Source of the DNA: Rhizobium redzepovicii
GTDB taxonomy: Bacteria; Pseudomonadota; Alphaproteobacteria; Rhizobiales; Rhizobiaceae
Length of the DNA: 64,000 nt
Assembly (NCBI RefSeq): GCF_019793435.1
Contig: NZ_JAILYH010000001.1
Span: 62,001-126,000 of the forward strand
Direction of reading: 5' to 3'
In this document: positions 1 through 9,952 of the stretch, one piece after another
Layout: each line of letters starts with the position of its first letter
Position numbering within the stretch: the first letter of the stretch is position 1
Made by a program: the position numbers and the translations under genes
The notes under the pieces: generated by a model
Database searches by the model: none
Seen by the model: only the letters and a program-made list of their open reading frames with translations
What the model was told of the DNA's origin: nothing

Positions 1-817
1 CGAAATAGCGGCCGCGCCAGTCGGCGTCATAGCCGACATGCTGGCCGCGCGCCCGATCAAGGCGGGTATAGGCCACTTGGTTCATGGCTATGCTTGCCTT
101 CTCACCGACAAGTTCAGCGCGAACGTCATAGCCATAGGCGGCGTTGTTGTTGACCTCGATGTTGACCAGCTGGCCGTCGGTGGTTTCGAGCACCATCATG
201 ACCGGCGCGACCAGCGCATCCGTGCGCTTCGGCTGAAAGGCCGAGATCGAGGCGTATGCCGTGCCGAGCACATGGCGCACGATATCGAATTCATGCGGGG
301 CGGAATTGGTGATCGCCATCGCACCGGTGAAATCGGAGGCAGGAGTTTCGACATTGCGGTGGAAGTTGTGCATTATCAGCGCCCGGCCGAGCGTGCCATC
401 CGCAAGGGCAGCCTTCATCTCCACGTAGGACTGATCGAAGCGGCGCATAAAACCAAGCTGGACGAACTTCTGGCCTGCAGCCTGTTCGGCCTGCATGACC
501 TCGAGGCACTCCTTCGAAGACTGCGAAAGCGGCTTTTCGCAGAGCACCTTCTTCCCAGCCCGGATGCAGGCCAGCGACAGGGGCGCATGGGTAAAATCCG
601 GGCTGGCGACGATGACCGCATCGACGTCGGCCCGCGCAATCACAGCCACCGGGTCACTCGCGGCATCCACAGCTCCATGGGCTTCGGCCATCTTGCGGGC
701 TCGGCCCACATCCATGTCGCAAACCACCTGAAGCGTAGCCCCCGGCATTTCCTCGGTTACGATCTTTGCGTGGTCGGCTCCCATGAGCCCCGCACCAATG
801 ACTGCTATTCGCAACAT
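1..817 (-). CDS. Gfo/Idh/MocA family oxidoreductase (partial)
   Basis: The visible 272 residues begin MLRIAVIGAGLMGADHAKI, a Rossmann NAD(P)-binding fold with the GxGxxG pattern, followed by the family's LCEKPLS motif (EKP, near residue 95) that binds cofactor and substrate. These enzymes are NAD(P)-dependent dehydrogenases of inositols and sugars in the cytoplasm. The ATG at 817 is preceded by AGGAG at good spacing. The C-terminal end lies outside the window; about 60-100 residues would be missing from a typical 330-380 residue member. It is the last visible gene of a sugar importer operon (ATPase gene 93 bp upstream), so it probably oxidises the imported sugar or cyclitol. An inositol 2-dehydrogenase is a reasonable guess, but the substrate cannot be read from the sequence. 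Confidence 0.88.
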   Translation of the reverse strand, partial: MLRIAVIGAGLMGADHAKIVTEEMPGATLQVVCDMDVGRARKMAEAHGAVDAASDPVAVIARADVDAVIVASPDFTHAPLSLACIRAGKKVLCEKPLSQSSKECLEVMQAEQAAGQKFVQLGFMRRFDQSYVEMKAALADGTLGRALIMHNFHRNVETPASDFTGAMAITNSAPHEFDIVRHVLGTAYASISAFQPKRTDALVAPVMMVLETTDGQLVNIEVNNNAAYGYDVRAELVGEKASIAMNQVAYTRLDRARGQHVGYDADWRGRYF

Positions 818-910
818 TGGACAAACTCCTTCCTCTCAGTCAGCGCTGTTGCCAACTGCTGCATGTCATTAGATTTCAAATGCATGTCGTGGCCTATGGC
901 ATCCATCTCC

Positions 911-1735
911 TCAATGGGCAGGCAGTGGGGGATGCCCATCATGAGTTTCCATATAGCCTTCAATGGAGGCTTCGAGATTGGCCATGGACTCCCCACCCGC
1001 CATGAGGTCTGCAATCTGCTCTCTGGTCTTCTCACCCTTGCGGAAGTCGGCGGCAATTGCGCCACGGATCAGAACGGCAAAATGATCGCCGACGGCCATG
1101 GCATGCATCACTTGGTGGGTAATGAAGATCACGGCGAGTCCCCGGCGCTTGGCTTCGTTGACGATGCGAAGCACATGCGCGGCCTGCTTGACGCCCAATG
1201 CCGCCGTCGGCTCATCGAGGATCAGCACGCGGGCGCCGAAATAGACGGCGCGGGCAATAGCCAGGGACTGGCGCTCACCGCCGGAGAGACCACCTACCAG
1301 TCGGTCCCCGTCGGTAATGCGTGTTATTCCCATTTTCCGCACTTCTTCGACCGCCACCCGATTGGCTTTCTGGCGGTCGAAAATCTTGAACGGCCCCCAT
1401 CCCTTCGTCGGTTCCGATCCCATGAAGAAGTTGCGGCCGATGGACATCAGCGGGTAGGTGCCACCGAATTGGTGAACGGTCGCGATACCACGCTCTTGTG
1501 CGTCGCGGGGGCTGGAAAAGACGGTAGGTTGACCGTCCATCAGGATTTCGCCTCGGGTGGGCTGATAGACCCCGGAAAGGGTCTTGATGAGTGTGCTTTT
1601 GCCCGCCCCATTGTCACCCAATAGGCAAAGTACCTCGCCCTTGCCAACTTTCAGGCTGATGTCATTGAGGACGTCGATATGTCCGAATGACCTGTCGACA
1701 TTTCGCAGTTCGAGAACGGTTTTCTTGTCGGACAT
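911..1735 (-). CDS. Monosaccharide ABC importer ATPase (FrcA-like)
   Basis: This 274-residue protein is a single nucleotide-binding domain. It has Walker [11 protein letters not shown] near residue 38, the signature LSGGERQS near 148, Walker [13 protein letters not shown] near 170 and the switch histidine in FITHQ near 203. Most sugar ATPases of the CUT2 class are tandem proteins of about 500 residues; one domain of about 260 residues is the form seen in the FrcA fructose system of Sinorhizobium. It hydrolyses ATP at the inner membrane to drive import through the neighbouring permease. It starts 10 bp after the permease gene and is followed by the dehydrogenase gene. Confidence 0.9.
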   Translation of the reverse strand: MSDKKTVLELRNVDRSFGHIDVLNDISLKVGKGEVLCLLGDNGAGKSTLIKTLSGVYQPTRGEILMDGQPTVFSSPRDAQERGIATVHQFGGTYPLMSIGRNFFMGSEPTKGWGPFKIFDRQKANRVAVEEVRKMGITRITDGDRLVGGLSGGERQSLAIARAVYFGARVLILDEPTAALGVKQAAHVLRIVNEAKRRGLAVIFITHQVMHAMAVGDHFAVLIRGAIAADFRKGEKTREQIADLMAGGESMANLEASIEGYMETHDGHPPLPAH

Positions 1736-1745
1736 GCTCGCCCCC

Positions 1746-2816
1746 TTACTTTTTCTTGGACGCCGACCAGCTTGTAGCCAGATGACGGAAGGTGTCGTTG
1801 AGTAGAACGGCGATCAGGAGCATGACACCGATAATGAGGAAGGACAGGTTACGGTCGATATCGGTAAAGCCGATGGCCTGAGTGACGATGGAAAGCGTGA
1901 GCACGCCGAAAACGATGCCCATCACGGTTCCAAATCCTCCCGTGAGCAGAACCCCGCCCACGACGACCGAGATGATCGTATTGAAAATAAGTCCGAAGTT
2001 CGCCTGAGACGTGGCGGAACTGAAGGTCATCACTTGGAGCACACCCGCGAATGCTGCGGAGGTAGAACACAGCATGAAGAGCGCGATCTTCATCCAGGCA
2101 ACGGGGATACCAGCGTTCCTGGCGCTTTCCTGGTCACCGCCGAGTGCAAAAACCCAGCTGCCCTTCGGCGAATAGTGGAGAAAGAAGGCAAAGGCCGCGA
2201 TCAGTCCGGCCCACCAGAATGCGGAGGAATTGAATCCATAGACCTTTCCGCCGAAGAGCGATTTTGCCCAATCCGGCGCATGGTAGAATGAGTTCGTGTT
2301 GTTGATGAAGAAAATCGACAGATAAAGGGTTAGACCCGCGACGGCGAAAAGTGTCGCCAATGTCACAATGAACGAAGGTACCCGCGTTCGCGTGACGATA
2401 TAGCCATTGATAAAGCCAATAAGGGCTCCGATGGCCAAGGCAGCTGCAATGCCCACAATGACCGGCATTTTGTAGTGTTCGCAAATGATGGCCACCGTCA
2501 TGGTTGCTGCAGGCAGGACTGCACCAGTCGAAATGTCCAGTTCGCCTGCAATCATAAGGAACCCCACGGGAATCGCTATCATCCCTACGAGCGACGCGAA
2601 GTTAACCCAGGTCGTCACGCCAGGGATGGAGAGAAAATTGCGGCTGTATCCGAACACCGAAAAAAGAATGAAGACGGCCACAAAACCCATGAAAGCACCC
2701 GCCGCCGGGCTGCGGAAGAAGGCCTTGAACGAAGAAGTACGCGATCCTGCAGTGCTTTGGTTCTGGACATGGAGCTTGTTGGAGATGGTTTCGGTCATTT
2801 GCGTCTCGATCCTCAT
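1746..2816 (-). CDS. Monosaccharide ABC importer permease (FrcC/RbsC-like)
   Basis: The product is about 350 residues with eight to ten hydrophobic segments, the size and pattern of the BPD_transp_2 family (RbsC, FrcC, XylH). A hydrophilic N-terminal tail of about 40 residues precedes the first membrane segment ([12 protein letters not shown]). The stretch [17 protein letters not shown] matches the loop conserved in these permeases (usually GGIDLSVG; here GELDIS). The start may be the first ATG (2816) or an ATG six codons later (MTETIS). It lies between the binding-protein gene and the ATPase gene on the minus strand. A hairpin at 2855-2880 sits just upstream and may lower its expression relative to the binding protein. 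Confidence 0.9.
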   Translation of the reverse strand: MRIETQMTETISNKLHVQNQSTAGSRTSSFKAFFRSPAAGAFMGFVAVFILFSVFGYSRNFLSIPGVTTWVNFASLVGMIAIPVGFLMIAGELDISTGAVLPAATMTVAIICEHYKMPVIVGIAAALAIGALIGFINGYIVTRTRVPSFIVTLATLFAVAGLTLYLSIFFINNTNSFYHAPDWAKSLFGGKVYGFNSSAFWWAGLIAAFAFFLHYSPKGSWVFALGGDQESARNAGIPVAWMKIALFMLCSTSAAFAGVLQVMTFSSATSQANFGLIFNTIISVVVGGVLLTGGFGTVMGIVFGVLTLSIVTQAIGFTDIDRNLSFLIIGVMLLIAVLLNDTFRHLATSWSASKKK

Positions 2817-2854
2817 ATAAACAGCGCGAACTCGGTGAAGAGTCAGAGTTGAAA

Positions 2855-2880
2855 GGGCCCGGCAACTGGTACCGGGTCCC
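2855..2880 (-). terminator. Intercistronic hairpin after binding-protein gene
   Basis: On the minus strand the arms GGGACCCGG and CCGGGCCC pair with one bulged base around a 9-base loop, followed by TTTC. It lies in the 79 bp between the binding-protein gene and the permease gene. It could be a partial terminator or a barrier to 3' exonuclease decay, leaving more binding-protein message. No long U tract follows, so full termination is unlikely. Confidence 0.5.
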
Positions 2881-2895
2881 CATCCTTGGAGCCGA

Positions 2896-3861
2896 TCAGC
2901 GTGCGCCGAGCTTCACGCCTTCGATCGCCGAGACCACGTTAGACTTGTCGACGATCGCCGGGCCGGTCAGGACCGGCTTCGTTGCGATAGCCGTGCCGAA
3001 CTTCAGGTTCGCGAACAGCATCGAGGTTGCTAGGAAACCCTGGAGATAGGGTTGCTGGTCGATTGCGAAGGTCTGAGTGCCTTTCGAGATACGGTCGAGG
3101 ACCGATGCCGACATGTCGAAGGTGCCGAGCTGAATCTTGCCCGTCTTGTCCTGCTGTTCGATGGAACTGGCAGCAGCATCGGAGGCCCATGCCGCAAGCG
3201 TGATCACAGCGTCGATGGACGGATCGGCAATCAATTCCGACTTGATGGCCTCAGAAGTACCGTTCATGTCCTGGTCCAGGTTCGCGGGGACGCGAAGGAT
3301 GAAGGTCTCCGCACCAGCCTTCTTGGCGCCGTCCTGAACGCCCTTGCATCGGGTTTCAAGGTTTACCGCACCCGGGTTCTGGATGTGGCAGAGGATTTTC
3401 TTGGCACCATGAGAAGCGAGATACTTGCCGCCCTCTACGCCTGCCAGATATTCGTCCGAACCGAAGTAGTTCAGAGCACCATAGTTATCCATTTCGCTCT
3501 GGCCAGCGTTGAAGGAAATAATGACGACGCCCTTGTCACGCGCGGCCTTAAGCGCCGGAGTTTCGGATTCCGGCAGCCAATTCGGAATAGCAATACCCTT
3601 GGCACCCTGTGCAACGGCCTGTTCGATCAGCGATGCGAGGTCCGGACCGAAGTTGTCGTAATTCTGGGTCTGCATGAAGTTGACGGTTCCGCCATTGGCC
3701 TTGACCATCAGCGACGCATCGTCAACGCCCTTCTTGACCATGTTCCAGAAGCCGTCCTGAGCAGAGCCTACGATGACGGCAATATCGGTGTCTCCGGCAT
3801 GCGCGCTGGAAGCCAGCATGAATGCCATAGCGGCGGTAGCGATTTTCTTGGTGAACGACAT
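2896..3861 (-). CDS. Periplasmic sugar-binding protein (FrcB/RbsB type)
   Basis: The 321-residue product begins with a signal peptide (MSFTKKIATAAMAFMLASSAHA, cleavage probably after AHA). The mature part reads as a Peripla_BP_4 fold: DTDIAVIVGSAQDGFWNMVKKGV at the N-terminus is the usual opening for proteins that capture monosaccharides, cyclitols or autoinducer-2. It captures substrate in the periplasm for the permease and ATPase encoded downstream. An ATG with AGGAGGAATT upstream fixes the start. It is divergent from the LacI regulator, which presumably controls it. The ligand is not identifiable by reading. Confidence 0.9.
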   Translation of the reverse strand: MSFTKKIATAAMAFMLASSAHAGDTDIAVIVGSAQDGFWNMVKKGVDDASLMVKANGGTVNFMQTQNYDNFGPDLASLIEQAVAQGAKGIAIPNWLPESETPALKAARDKGVVIISFNAGQSEMDNYGALNYFGSDEYLAGVEGGKYLASHGAKKILCHIQNPGAVNLETRCKGVQDGAKKAGAETFILRVPANLDQDMNGTSEAIKSELIADPSIDAVITLAAWASDAAASSIEQQDKTGKIQLGTFDMSASVLDRISKGTQTFAIDQQPYLQGFLATSMLFANLKFGTAIATKPVLTGPAIVDKSNVVSAIEGVKLGAR

Positions 3862-4174
3862 GTCGAATTCCTCCTCAGGTTAAAGCCGCATTTCTGCAGC
3901 TCGACATTTGTTTTTTGGCCGTTCGGCCGATCCCGGCAGGCGCGCACAGATCCGCGATCCCAACGCAGTTGCGTTAAGCCTCCTCATTCAAATTGTGCGA
4001 TGGGCCTCCCCCAAAGTGCTGACGCTCGAAAACGGCCAAGCCCAATCAGCGCTTATTGAATGCATTGTTGACATCTTTCATGTCAACGCGGATTAATATC
4101 CACTCACGAATTCGTCTCATATCATACCGAAATGACGACATCTTGAGACTTTTTGAGATTCGCCCCAAGAGAGA
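3862..4174. promoter_or_regulatory. Divergent promoter region between sugar importer and lacI-type gene
   Basis: This 313 bp stretch contains no gene. It must hold the promoters of both the minus-strand importer operon and the plus-strand LacI gene. The candidate operator at 4067-4087 is annotated separately. Direct repeats of the type TTGAGA at 4142-4160 lie just before the lacI start. No other clear structure is seen. Confidence 0.6.
4067..4087. promoter_or_regulatory. Candidate LacI-family operator
   Basis: A perfect inverted repeat, GTTGACAT-N5-ATGTCAAC, lies 88 bp upstream of the LacI-family gene and 206 bp upstream of the binding-protein gene. An 8 bp arm with a short symmetric spacer is of the size bound by LacI dimers, although classical sites in this family usually have a central CG. 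Its location between regulator and target makes it the best operator candidate in the region. Confidence 0.55.
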
Positions 4175-5218
4175 ATGGAATTTCTTGATATGAAAAGGCC
4201 AACGATTGCAGACCTTGCAAAGGCTGCTGGAGTGTCTGTGTCAACAGTCAACCGCGTTCTCTACGAACCCGAGTCTGTTCGCGAGCATACCCGAACACGG
4301 GTACTGGCCGCCGCTGAAGAGATCGGATTTTACGGGCTAGGGACCATCAAGCATGCCATCAAGGCTCCGCAGATGGCACACCGGCTCGGTGTGCTCCTGC
4401 AGCGCAAGGAACGCACTTTCTATCGGCTGCTGGGCGAAGCGATCACTCAAGCCGCACAGACATATCCCGGTGGCGGTATCGAGCTGACACTGGAGTTTCT
4501 CGAAGATTTGACACCGGAGAAGGTGGCAACGCACATCCTCTCCTTGGGGAGCAGATGCGAGGCAATCGCTATTGTGGCTCCGCAGCATCCGATTGTAGCC
4601 GATGCCATTGACAGCGTGCTTGAACAGGGAGTCCCGGTTGTCTCCCTGATCGGTCCACTGACGGCAAAAGGAAACATCAGTTTCGTTGGTCTTGATAACT
4701 GGAAGGTAGGCCGGACTGCCGCATGGGCCTTTGACAGGATGGTCCGTGTTCCAGGTAAGATTGGCATTCTCGTGGGAAGCCATCGCCTGCGCAATCAGGA
4801 AATGAACGAAAGTGGATTTCGGTCCTACTTTCGTGAACATAATTCCGGCTTCACGTTGCTTGAGCCACTGCCAACTTATGAATCTGCCGTTGTAGCCAGG
4901 GAACATGTCGAAAAGCTTCTAACTGAACACCCTGACATGTGCGGGCTATACATCTCGGGCGGAGGTGTCACGGGAGCAATCGCGGCACTTCGAGCGACGC
5001 CAAAACGTGATGACTTTGTCGTCGTTGGCTACGAACTCTTCGAAGACACTCGTGCCGCGCTGATCGATGGGACATTCTCATTGCTGATCTCCCATCCGAT
5101 TGAACGCTTCGGTTCCGAAACGATCGCCACATTGATGAAGGTCAAGACCGCTGGCCCTGATGCCGGCGTATTCAGGGTGACTTTTGGCTTTGACATGTAC
5201 GGTCCAGAATGCATCTGA
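4175..5218 (+). CDS. LacI family transcriptional regulator
   Basis: The 347-residue protein has an N-terminal LacI helix-turn-helix (PTIADLAKAAGVSVSTVNRVL, residues about 9-29) and hinge (RVLAAAEEIGFYG), followed by a periplasmic-binding-protein-like sensor domain ending near residue 340. The family represses or activates sugar genes in response to a bound sugar. It is divergent from the importer operon and is its likely regulator. Two starts are possible: ATG 4175 with AAGAGAGA just upstream, or ATG 4190 (MKRPTIADL). The HTH is intact and the length is typical, so the gene appears functional. Confidence 0.93.
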   Translation: MEFLDMKRPTIADLAKAAGVSVSTVNRVLYEPESVREHTRTRVLAAAEEIGFYGLGTIKHAIKAPQMAHRLGVLLQRKERTFYRLLGEAITQAAQTYPGGGIELTLEFLEDLTPEKVATHILSLGSRCEAIAIVAPQHPIVADAIDSVLEQGVPVVSLIGPLTAKGNISFVGLDNWKVGRTAAWAFDRMVRVPGKIGILVGSHRLRNQEMNESGFRSYFREHNSGFTLLEPLPTYESAVVAREHVEKLLTEHPDMCGLYISGGGVTGAIAALRATPKRDDFVVVGYELFEDTRAALIDGTFSLLISHPIERFGSETIATLMKVKTAGPDAGVFRVTFGFDMYGPECI

Positions 5219-5665
5219 TCCTTCAAAACGGCGCGGCGACGAGTGGATGGAGCAGGTCACCGACGAGGATTAATCATCCTGCTCAAAACCCTTGCGCCAA
5301 CGTGATCGCCGTTCTCCGCTTGTGAACTGCCTCTTTCGACAGAGGGCACTTCTTATTTCGTTATTTTGAAGATGACTGGGGAATGCCTCCGCGCTCGGCA
5401 CCGCCATCAGTGATGCGGTGTCGGACGTCTCCCATAAGAGTTTTGCTGCCGAGGTGGCGAGCGGGTGACGATCGTCGAATTCGAGTCCGAGAAAATGCGC
5501 CGATCATGCCATCAAATAAGTAGGTTTCGGAATGGCACGTATCAATTCAATTTGCTTGTGACCCGAGGTGCAATGCGGCTAACTCCCTGCATTTCATTCC
5601 GCCGCCTGGATCAAGCTGTTCCCTTCCCAGAGCTATACGGCTGATGCGCGTTTTTTTGAGATTGC
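5219..5665. other. Intergenic region, no gene recognised
   Basis: These 447 bp follow the LacI gene and precede the MFS remnant. The only structure I see is an inverted repeat GAGCAGG (5250-5256) / CCTGCTC (5278-5284), 32 bp after the LacI stop codon, with a smaller overlapping repeat AGGAT/ATCCT inside; it has no U tract. The rest has no ORF with a ribosome-binding site. It may contain decayed coding DNA linked to the pseudogenes that follow. Confidence 0.4.
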
Positions 5666-6206
5666 ATGCCCGTGTTCCATTCCGTGCGCCACATTCGTGC
5701 CCATCCTCAACTTTTTCTCCTCGCCTTCATGATCTTCGTCCAGGGCTCCGCCTATGGCTCGACCCTGCCCTATCTCTCGATCACGGCGATCCGCGAACTG
5801 GGTATGAGCGATCAGGCCTATTCGGTCCTGGTCTTCGTGACATCGGCATCGGCGGTCACGATCAGCGTTTCGCTCGGCATTCTCTCCGACCTGATCGGCG
5901 ACCGGCGCAGGATCATGATCGCCATGGCGCTGATGGGAGTGGCGGCTATGGCGCGATCTTTTTCTTTCTTCAGTTCCGGTGTTCATAGCCGCCACGGCAT
6001 TCGTCATCCCGTTCTTCCAGTCGGTCAGTTCGCTGATCTTCGTGGGTGTGCGGGCTGAAACGGCCACCCTTCCGGGTCGGGAGGCTGCCGCGATCAACGC
6101 CACAGTCCGGGCTTTCATGTCGGCCTCCTGGGTCATCATCCCGGCGGCGATGGGACTGGCATTCGCCGGCTCGGCGAGCATGATGGGCGCCTGGGGCGTC
6201 GCCGGG
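5666..6206 (+). pseudogene. MFS transporter remnant (frameshifted, shortened)
   Basis: The reading starts intact with MPVFHSVRHIRAHPQL, followed by typical MFS segments (LFLLAFMIFVQGSAYGSTLPYL; SLGILSDLIGDRRRIM, the motif A loop between TM2 and TM3). Around 5940-5985 the frame is lost at least twice: the sense continues as GGYGAIFFFL in the next frame and then as VFIAATAFVIPFFQSVSS and GREAAAINATVRAFMSASW in the third frame. About 540 bp remain of an expected 1200 bp, so there is an internal deletion as well. It resembles sugar-efflux-type MFS proteins. It no longer encodes a transporter. Confidence 0.75.
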
Positions 6207-6592
6207 CTGTGCGCGAGGCCCTCACTCATGCACCTCTGTCTTGCGCAGAGCCCGGCAGATATGTTCTGGACGGAGCGTCGATCGATATCCGGTTGAACGG
6301 GATGCTCGATGGAACAAGGATCACCGCGACCGAAGCCGGGCAATTGTCATTTTCCATCGTGGTGGAAGATCAAAGTGTCTCCGTGCAGCTGCCGCAAGAC
6401 GACGGATCGATCCGTTACGCCGCGGCCGTTGCCGATGCGGCGGATCTGAGAGTCATCCACGACAAGGGCATCTTGGAGATTTTTGCTGACGGAGGAGCCG
6501 TCTGCGGCAGGCGACGCAACTATCTCAACGTCAGACCGGACAAGCTTGTTATTCTATCAAAAGCACATATGAGCATTTTCAGCGGGGAGTAA
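6207..6592 (+). pseudogene. Glycoside hydrolase family 32 C-terminal remnant
   Basis: About 125 residues correspond to the C-terminal beta-sandwich of GH32 enzymes (levanase, sucrose hydrolase). The diagnostic part is LRVIHDKGILEIFADGGAV, the D-x-x-x-x-E-x-FxxGG pattern near the end of these enzymes. The five-bladed catalytic domain with its WMNDPNG, RDP and EC motifs is absent; the piece is joined directly to the MFS remnant upstream. It is therefore a leftover of a sucrose or fructan utilisation locus, not an active enzyme. Confidence 0.65.
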
Positions 6593-6742
6593 TCGCATCG
6601 CGCTGTAGTCGCTCTAAGAGGTAGCTTCTGTACATCGATGCCGTAGCGGCAAAATTAGGCAAAGTTGGAATATCACACTCCCCGCATTTGATGATGCGGG
6701 AGATTGCTGACGGGACTGGTGCTTGATCTGAGACGTCGGTTC

Positions 6743-7150
6743 CTATCGCACCTCGAATTCCGGATCGGGCGGAACCTGCATGGCGAGAGCGAGATGATTT
6801 GTCTGCGCGGCAAGCCCGATGATCGTCAGGAGTTCGCCATGTTGGGCATCGGTCATCCCGCGCGCACGAGCGGCGGCGGTGTGGGATTGAACGCAATACT
6901 GGCAGGCATTGGCCGTCGACACCGAGATGTAGATCATCTCGCGCGTCAACGGATCGATGGCGCCTTCCACCGTCATCACTGATTTGAGCGTTTCCCACAC
7001 CCGTTTGAGATTTGCCGGATCGTTCGCAAGAGCACGCCAGAAATTATTGATGAAATCGGTCTTGCGTGTCGCCCTGATGTCATCGAACACCGCTTGCACG
7101 GCCGGAATGGCCGCGGCCTCTTGATCCGACAGAAGTTTGACTGTTGCCAT
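6743..7150 (-). CDS. Carboxymuconolactone decarboxylase (CMD/AhpD-like) family protein
   Basis: The 135-residue protein carries the CMD domain with the redox motif CQYCVQSHT (CxxC plus His, residues about 83-91), as in AhpD-like proteins with alkylhydroperoxidase or related thiol activity. The start ATG at 7150 has AAGGAAC upstream. A cytoplasmic protein that forms oligomers in its family. Its neighbours (a decayed sugar locus and a TauD-like dioxygenase) do not identify a substrate. It could protect against peroxides or take part in aromatic degradation; the CxxC favours the redox role. Confidence 0.85.
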   Translation of the reverse strand: MATVKLLSDQEAAAIPAVQAVFDDIRATRKTDFINNFWRALANDPANLKRVWETLKSVMTVEGAIDPLTREMIYISVSTANACQYCVQSHTAAARARGMTDAQHGELLTIIGLAAQTNHLALAMQVPPDPEFEVR

Positions 7151-7449
7151 CGAAAGTTCCTTTCCGGGCGCCGATCTTCGGCCTCAAACATGATTTTGCT
7201 CGGCGATCCCACGCCGCCGGCGGAAGATACGAAGAAACGCCAACGGCCGCCAGCCTCCCTGCCGGCGAGGAAATCGAGGCGGCTGTTTCACGAAAACAGC
7301 TTAAATTAGAAATTATTGTCTACAGATTTTGCAGATTATACGGTTCCATAGCCCCGTCGAATTCAGCGCTGAGTTTTCGAACTCCCAATGGATGCATGCC
7401 TGGGTGCATGTGACCTGCCGACTTCTTGCAATATCAACAGGAGATTTCC
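7151..7449. promoter_or_regulatory. Divergent promoter region (CMD / TauD-like genes)
   Basis: About 300 bp between divergent genes, AT-rich in the middle (7300-7380). It should contain both promoters. I see no convincing operator palindrome. Confidence 0.35.
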
Positions 7450-8379
7450 ATGAGCAATCCGGTTCTCGTCAATCAGATCATTCCCGAGTCCGACGTCGTC
7501 CCGCTGACCGGCCGTGTCGGAGCCGAAATCAAAGGTATCCGCCTCGGCGGAGAGCTTTCGGATGCAACGGTGGCAGCCATCAACCAGCTTCTCCTGAAGC
7601 ACAAGGTCATCTTCTTCCGCGATCAGGGACATCTTGAGGATTCCGAACAGGAAGCCTTCGCGCGCCGCCTCGGCGACCTCGTGCCGCATCCAACCCAGGG
7701 ATCGGTCGCCGGTACGGCCTCCATCCTCAATCTCGATTCCAGCCGCGGCGGCGGCCGGGCGGACCAGTGGCACACCGACGTCACCTTCGTCGACGCCTAT
7801 CCCAAATTTTCCGTCCTGCGCGGCGTCGTCATTCCGGCGGCTGGCGGCGACACGATCTGGTCCAACACCCACGCCGCATATGAAAGCTTGCCGGCGCCGC
7901 TCAAATTGCTGGCGGATAATCTGTGGGCCATTCATAGCAATGCCTATGACTATGCCGCCGTGCGCCCTCGCGCCACCGCTGAAGAGAAGAAACATTTCGA
8001 GGAAGTTTTCACCTCGACCATCTACGAGACCGAGCATCCGGTCGTGCGCGTCCATCCGGAAACCAGTGAAAGATCGCTGCTTCTCGGCAACTTCGTTCAG
8101 CGACTTGTCGGCCTTTCGAAGAGCGACTCCGCGAAACTCTACGAAGTGTTCCAGTCCTACGTCACCGCCCCGGAAAATACCGTGCGCTGGCGCTGGAGAG
8201 CCGGAGATGTCGCGATCTGGGATAATCGTGCGACACAGCACTATGCCGTCAACGATTATGGCGACCAGCACCGCGTCGTGCGCCGGGCCACCGTCGATGG
8301 CGATGTTCCCGTCAGTATCGACGGCCGTCGCAGCATAACCCACGTCAAGGCTGCCAAGCCGCAAGCAAAAGCGGCGTGA
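7450..8379 (+). CDS. TauD/TfdA family Fe(II)/2-oxoglutarate dioxygenase
   Basis: The 309-residue protein belongs to the alpha-ketoglutarate-dependent dioxygenases. The iron ligands are visible as WHTD (H-x-D, near residue 108) and the distal His in DNRATQHYA (near 262); the 2-oxoglutarate-binding Arg is in HRVVRRATV (near 280). The family hydroxylates taurine, alkyl sulfates, 2,4-D and related molecules. The start at 7450 (MSNPVLVNQ) has AGGAG 9 bp upstream and is preferred to an in-frame ATG at 7426. It stands alone, convergent with the aspartase gene. With no sulfonate transporter nearby, taurine is not a safe assignment. Confidence 0.9.
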   Translation: MSNPVLVNQIIPESDVVPLTGRVGAEIKGIRLGGELSDATVAAINQLLLKHKVIFFRDQGHLEDSEQEAFARRLGDLVPHPTQGSVAGTASILNLDSSRGGGRADQWHTDVTFVDAYPKFSVLRGVVIPAAGGDTIWSNTHAAYESLPAPLKLLADNLWAIHSNAYDYAAVRPRATAEEKKHFEEVFTSTIYETEHPVVRVHPETSERSLLLGNFVQRLVGLSKSDSAKLYEVFQSYVTAPENTVRWRWRAGDVAIWDNRATQHYAVNDYGDQHRVVRRATVDGDVPVSIDGRRSITHVKAAKPQAKAA

Positions 8380-8425
8380 TCGCACACATCTGAGTGTCGC
8401 CCGGAAGCAAAATGCGCCACATGCC

Positions 8426-9853
<1,428 letters not shown>

Positions 9854-9952
9854 GGCAGGAACTTTCGAGTGGGGCGCCGCCGGCACGCATTGCGGCGGCG
9901 GCTGAAGACGAGAATGGCTGGTGACGCGGCAGAATAGCCGCGTCCGCAGGCG

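Noticed and set aside
38-1624. Plus-strand ORF of 528 codons
   Set aside because: Antisense to the dehydrogenase and ABC ATPase genes, whose motifs are clear; composition is His/Arg-rich as expected for a high-GC shadow.
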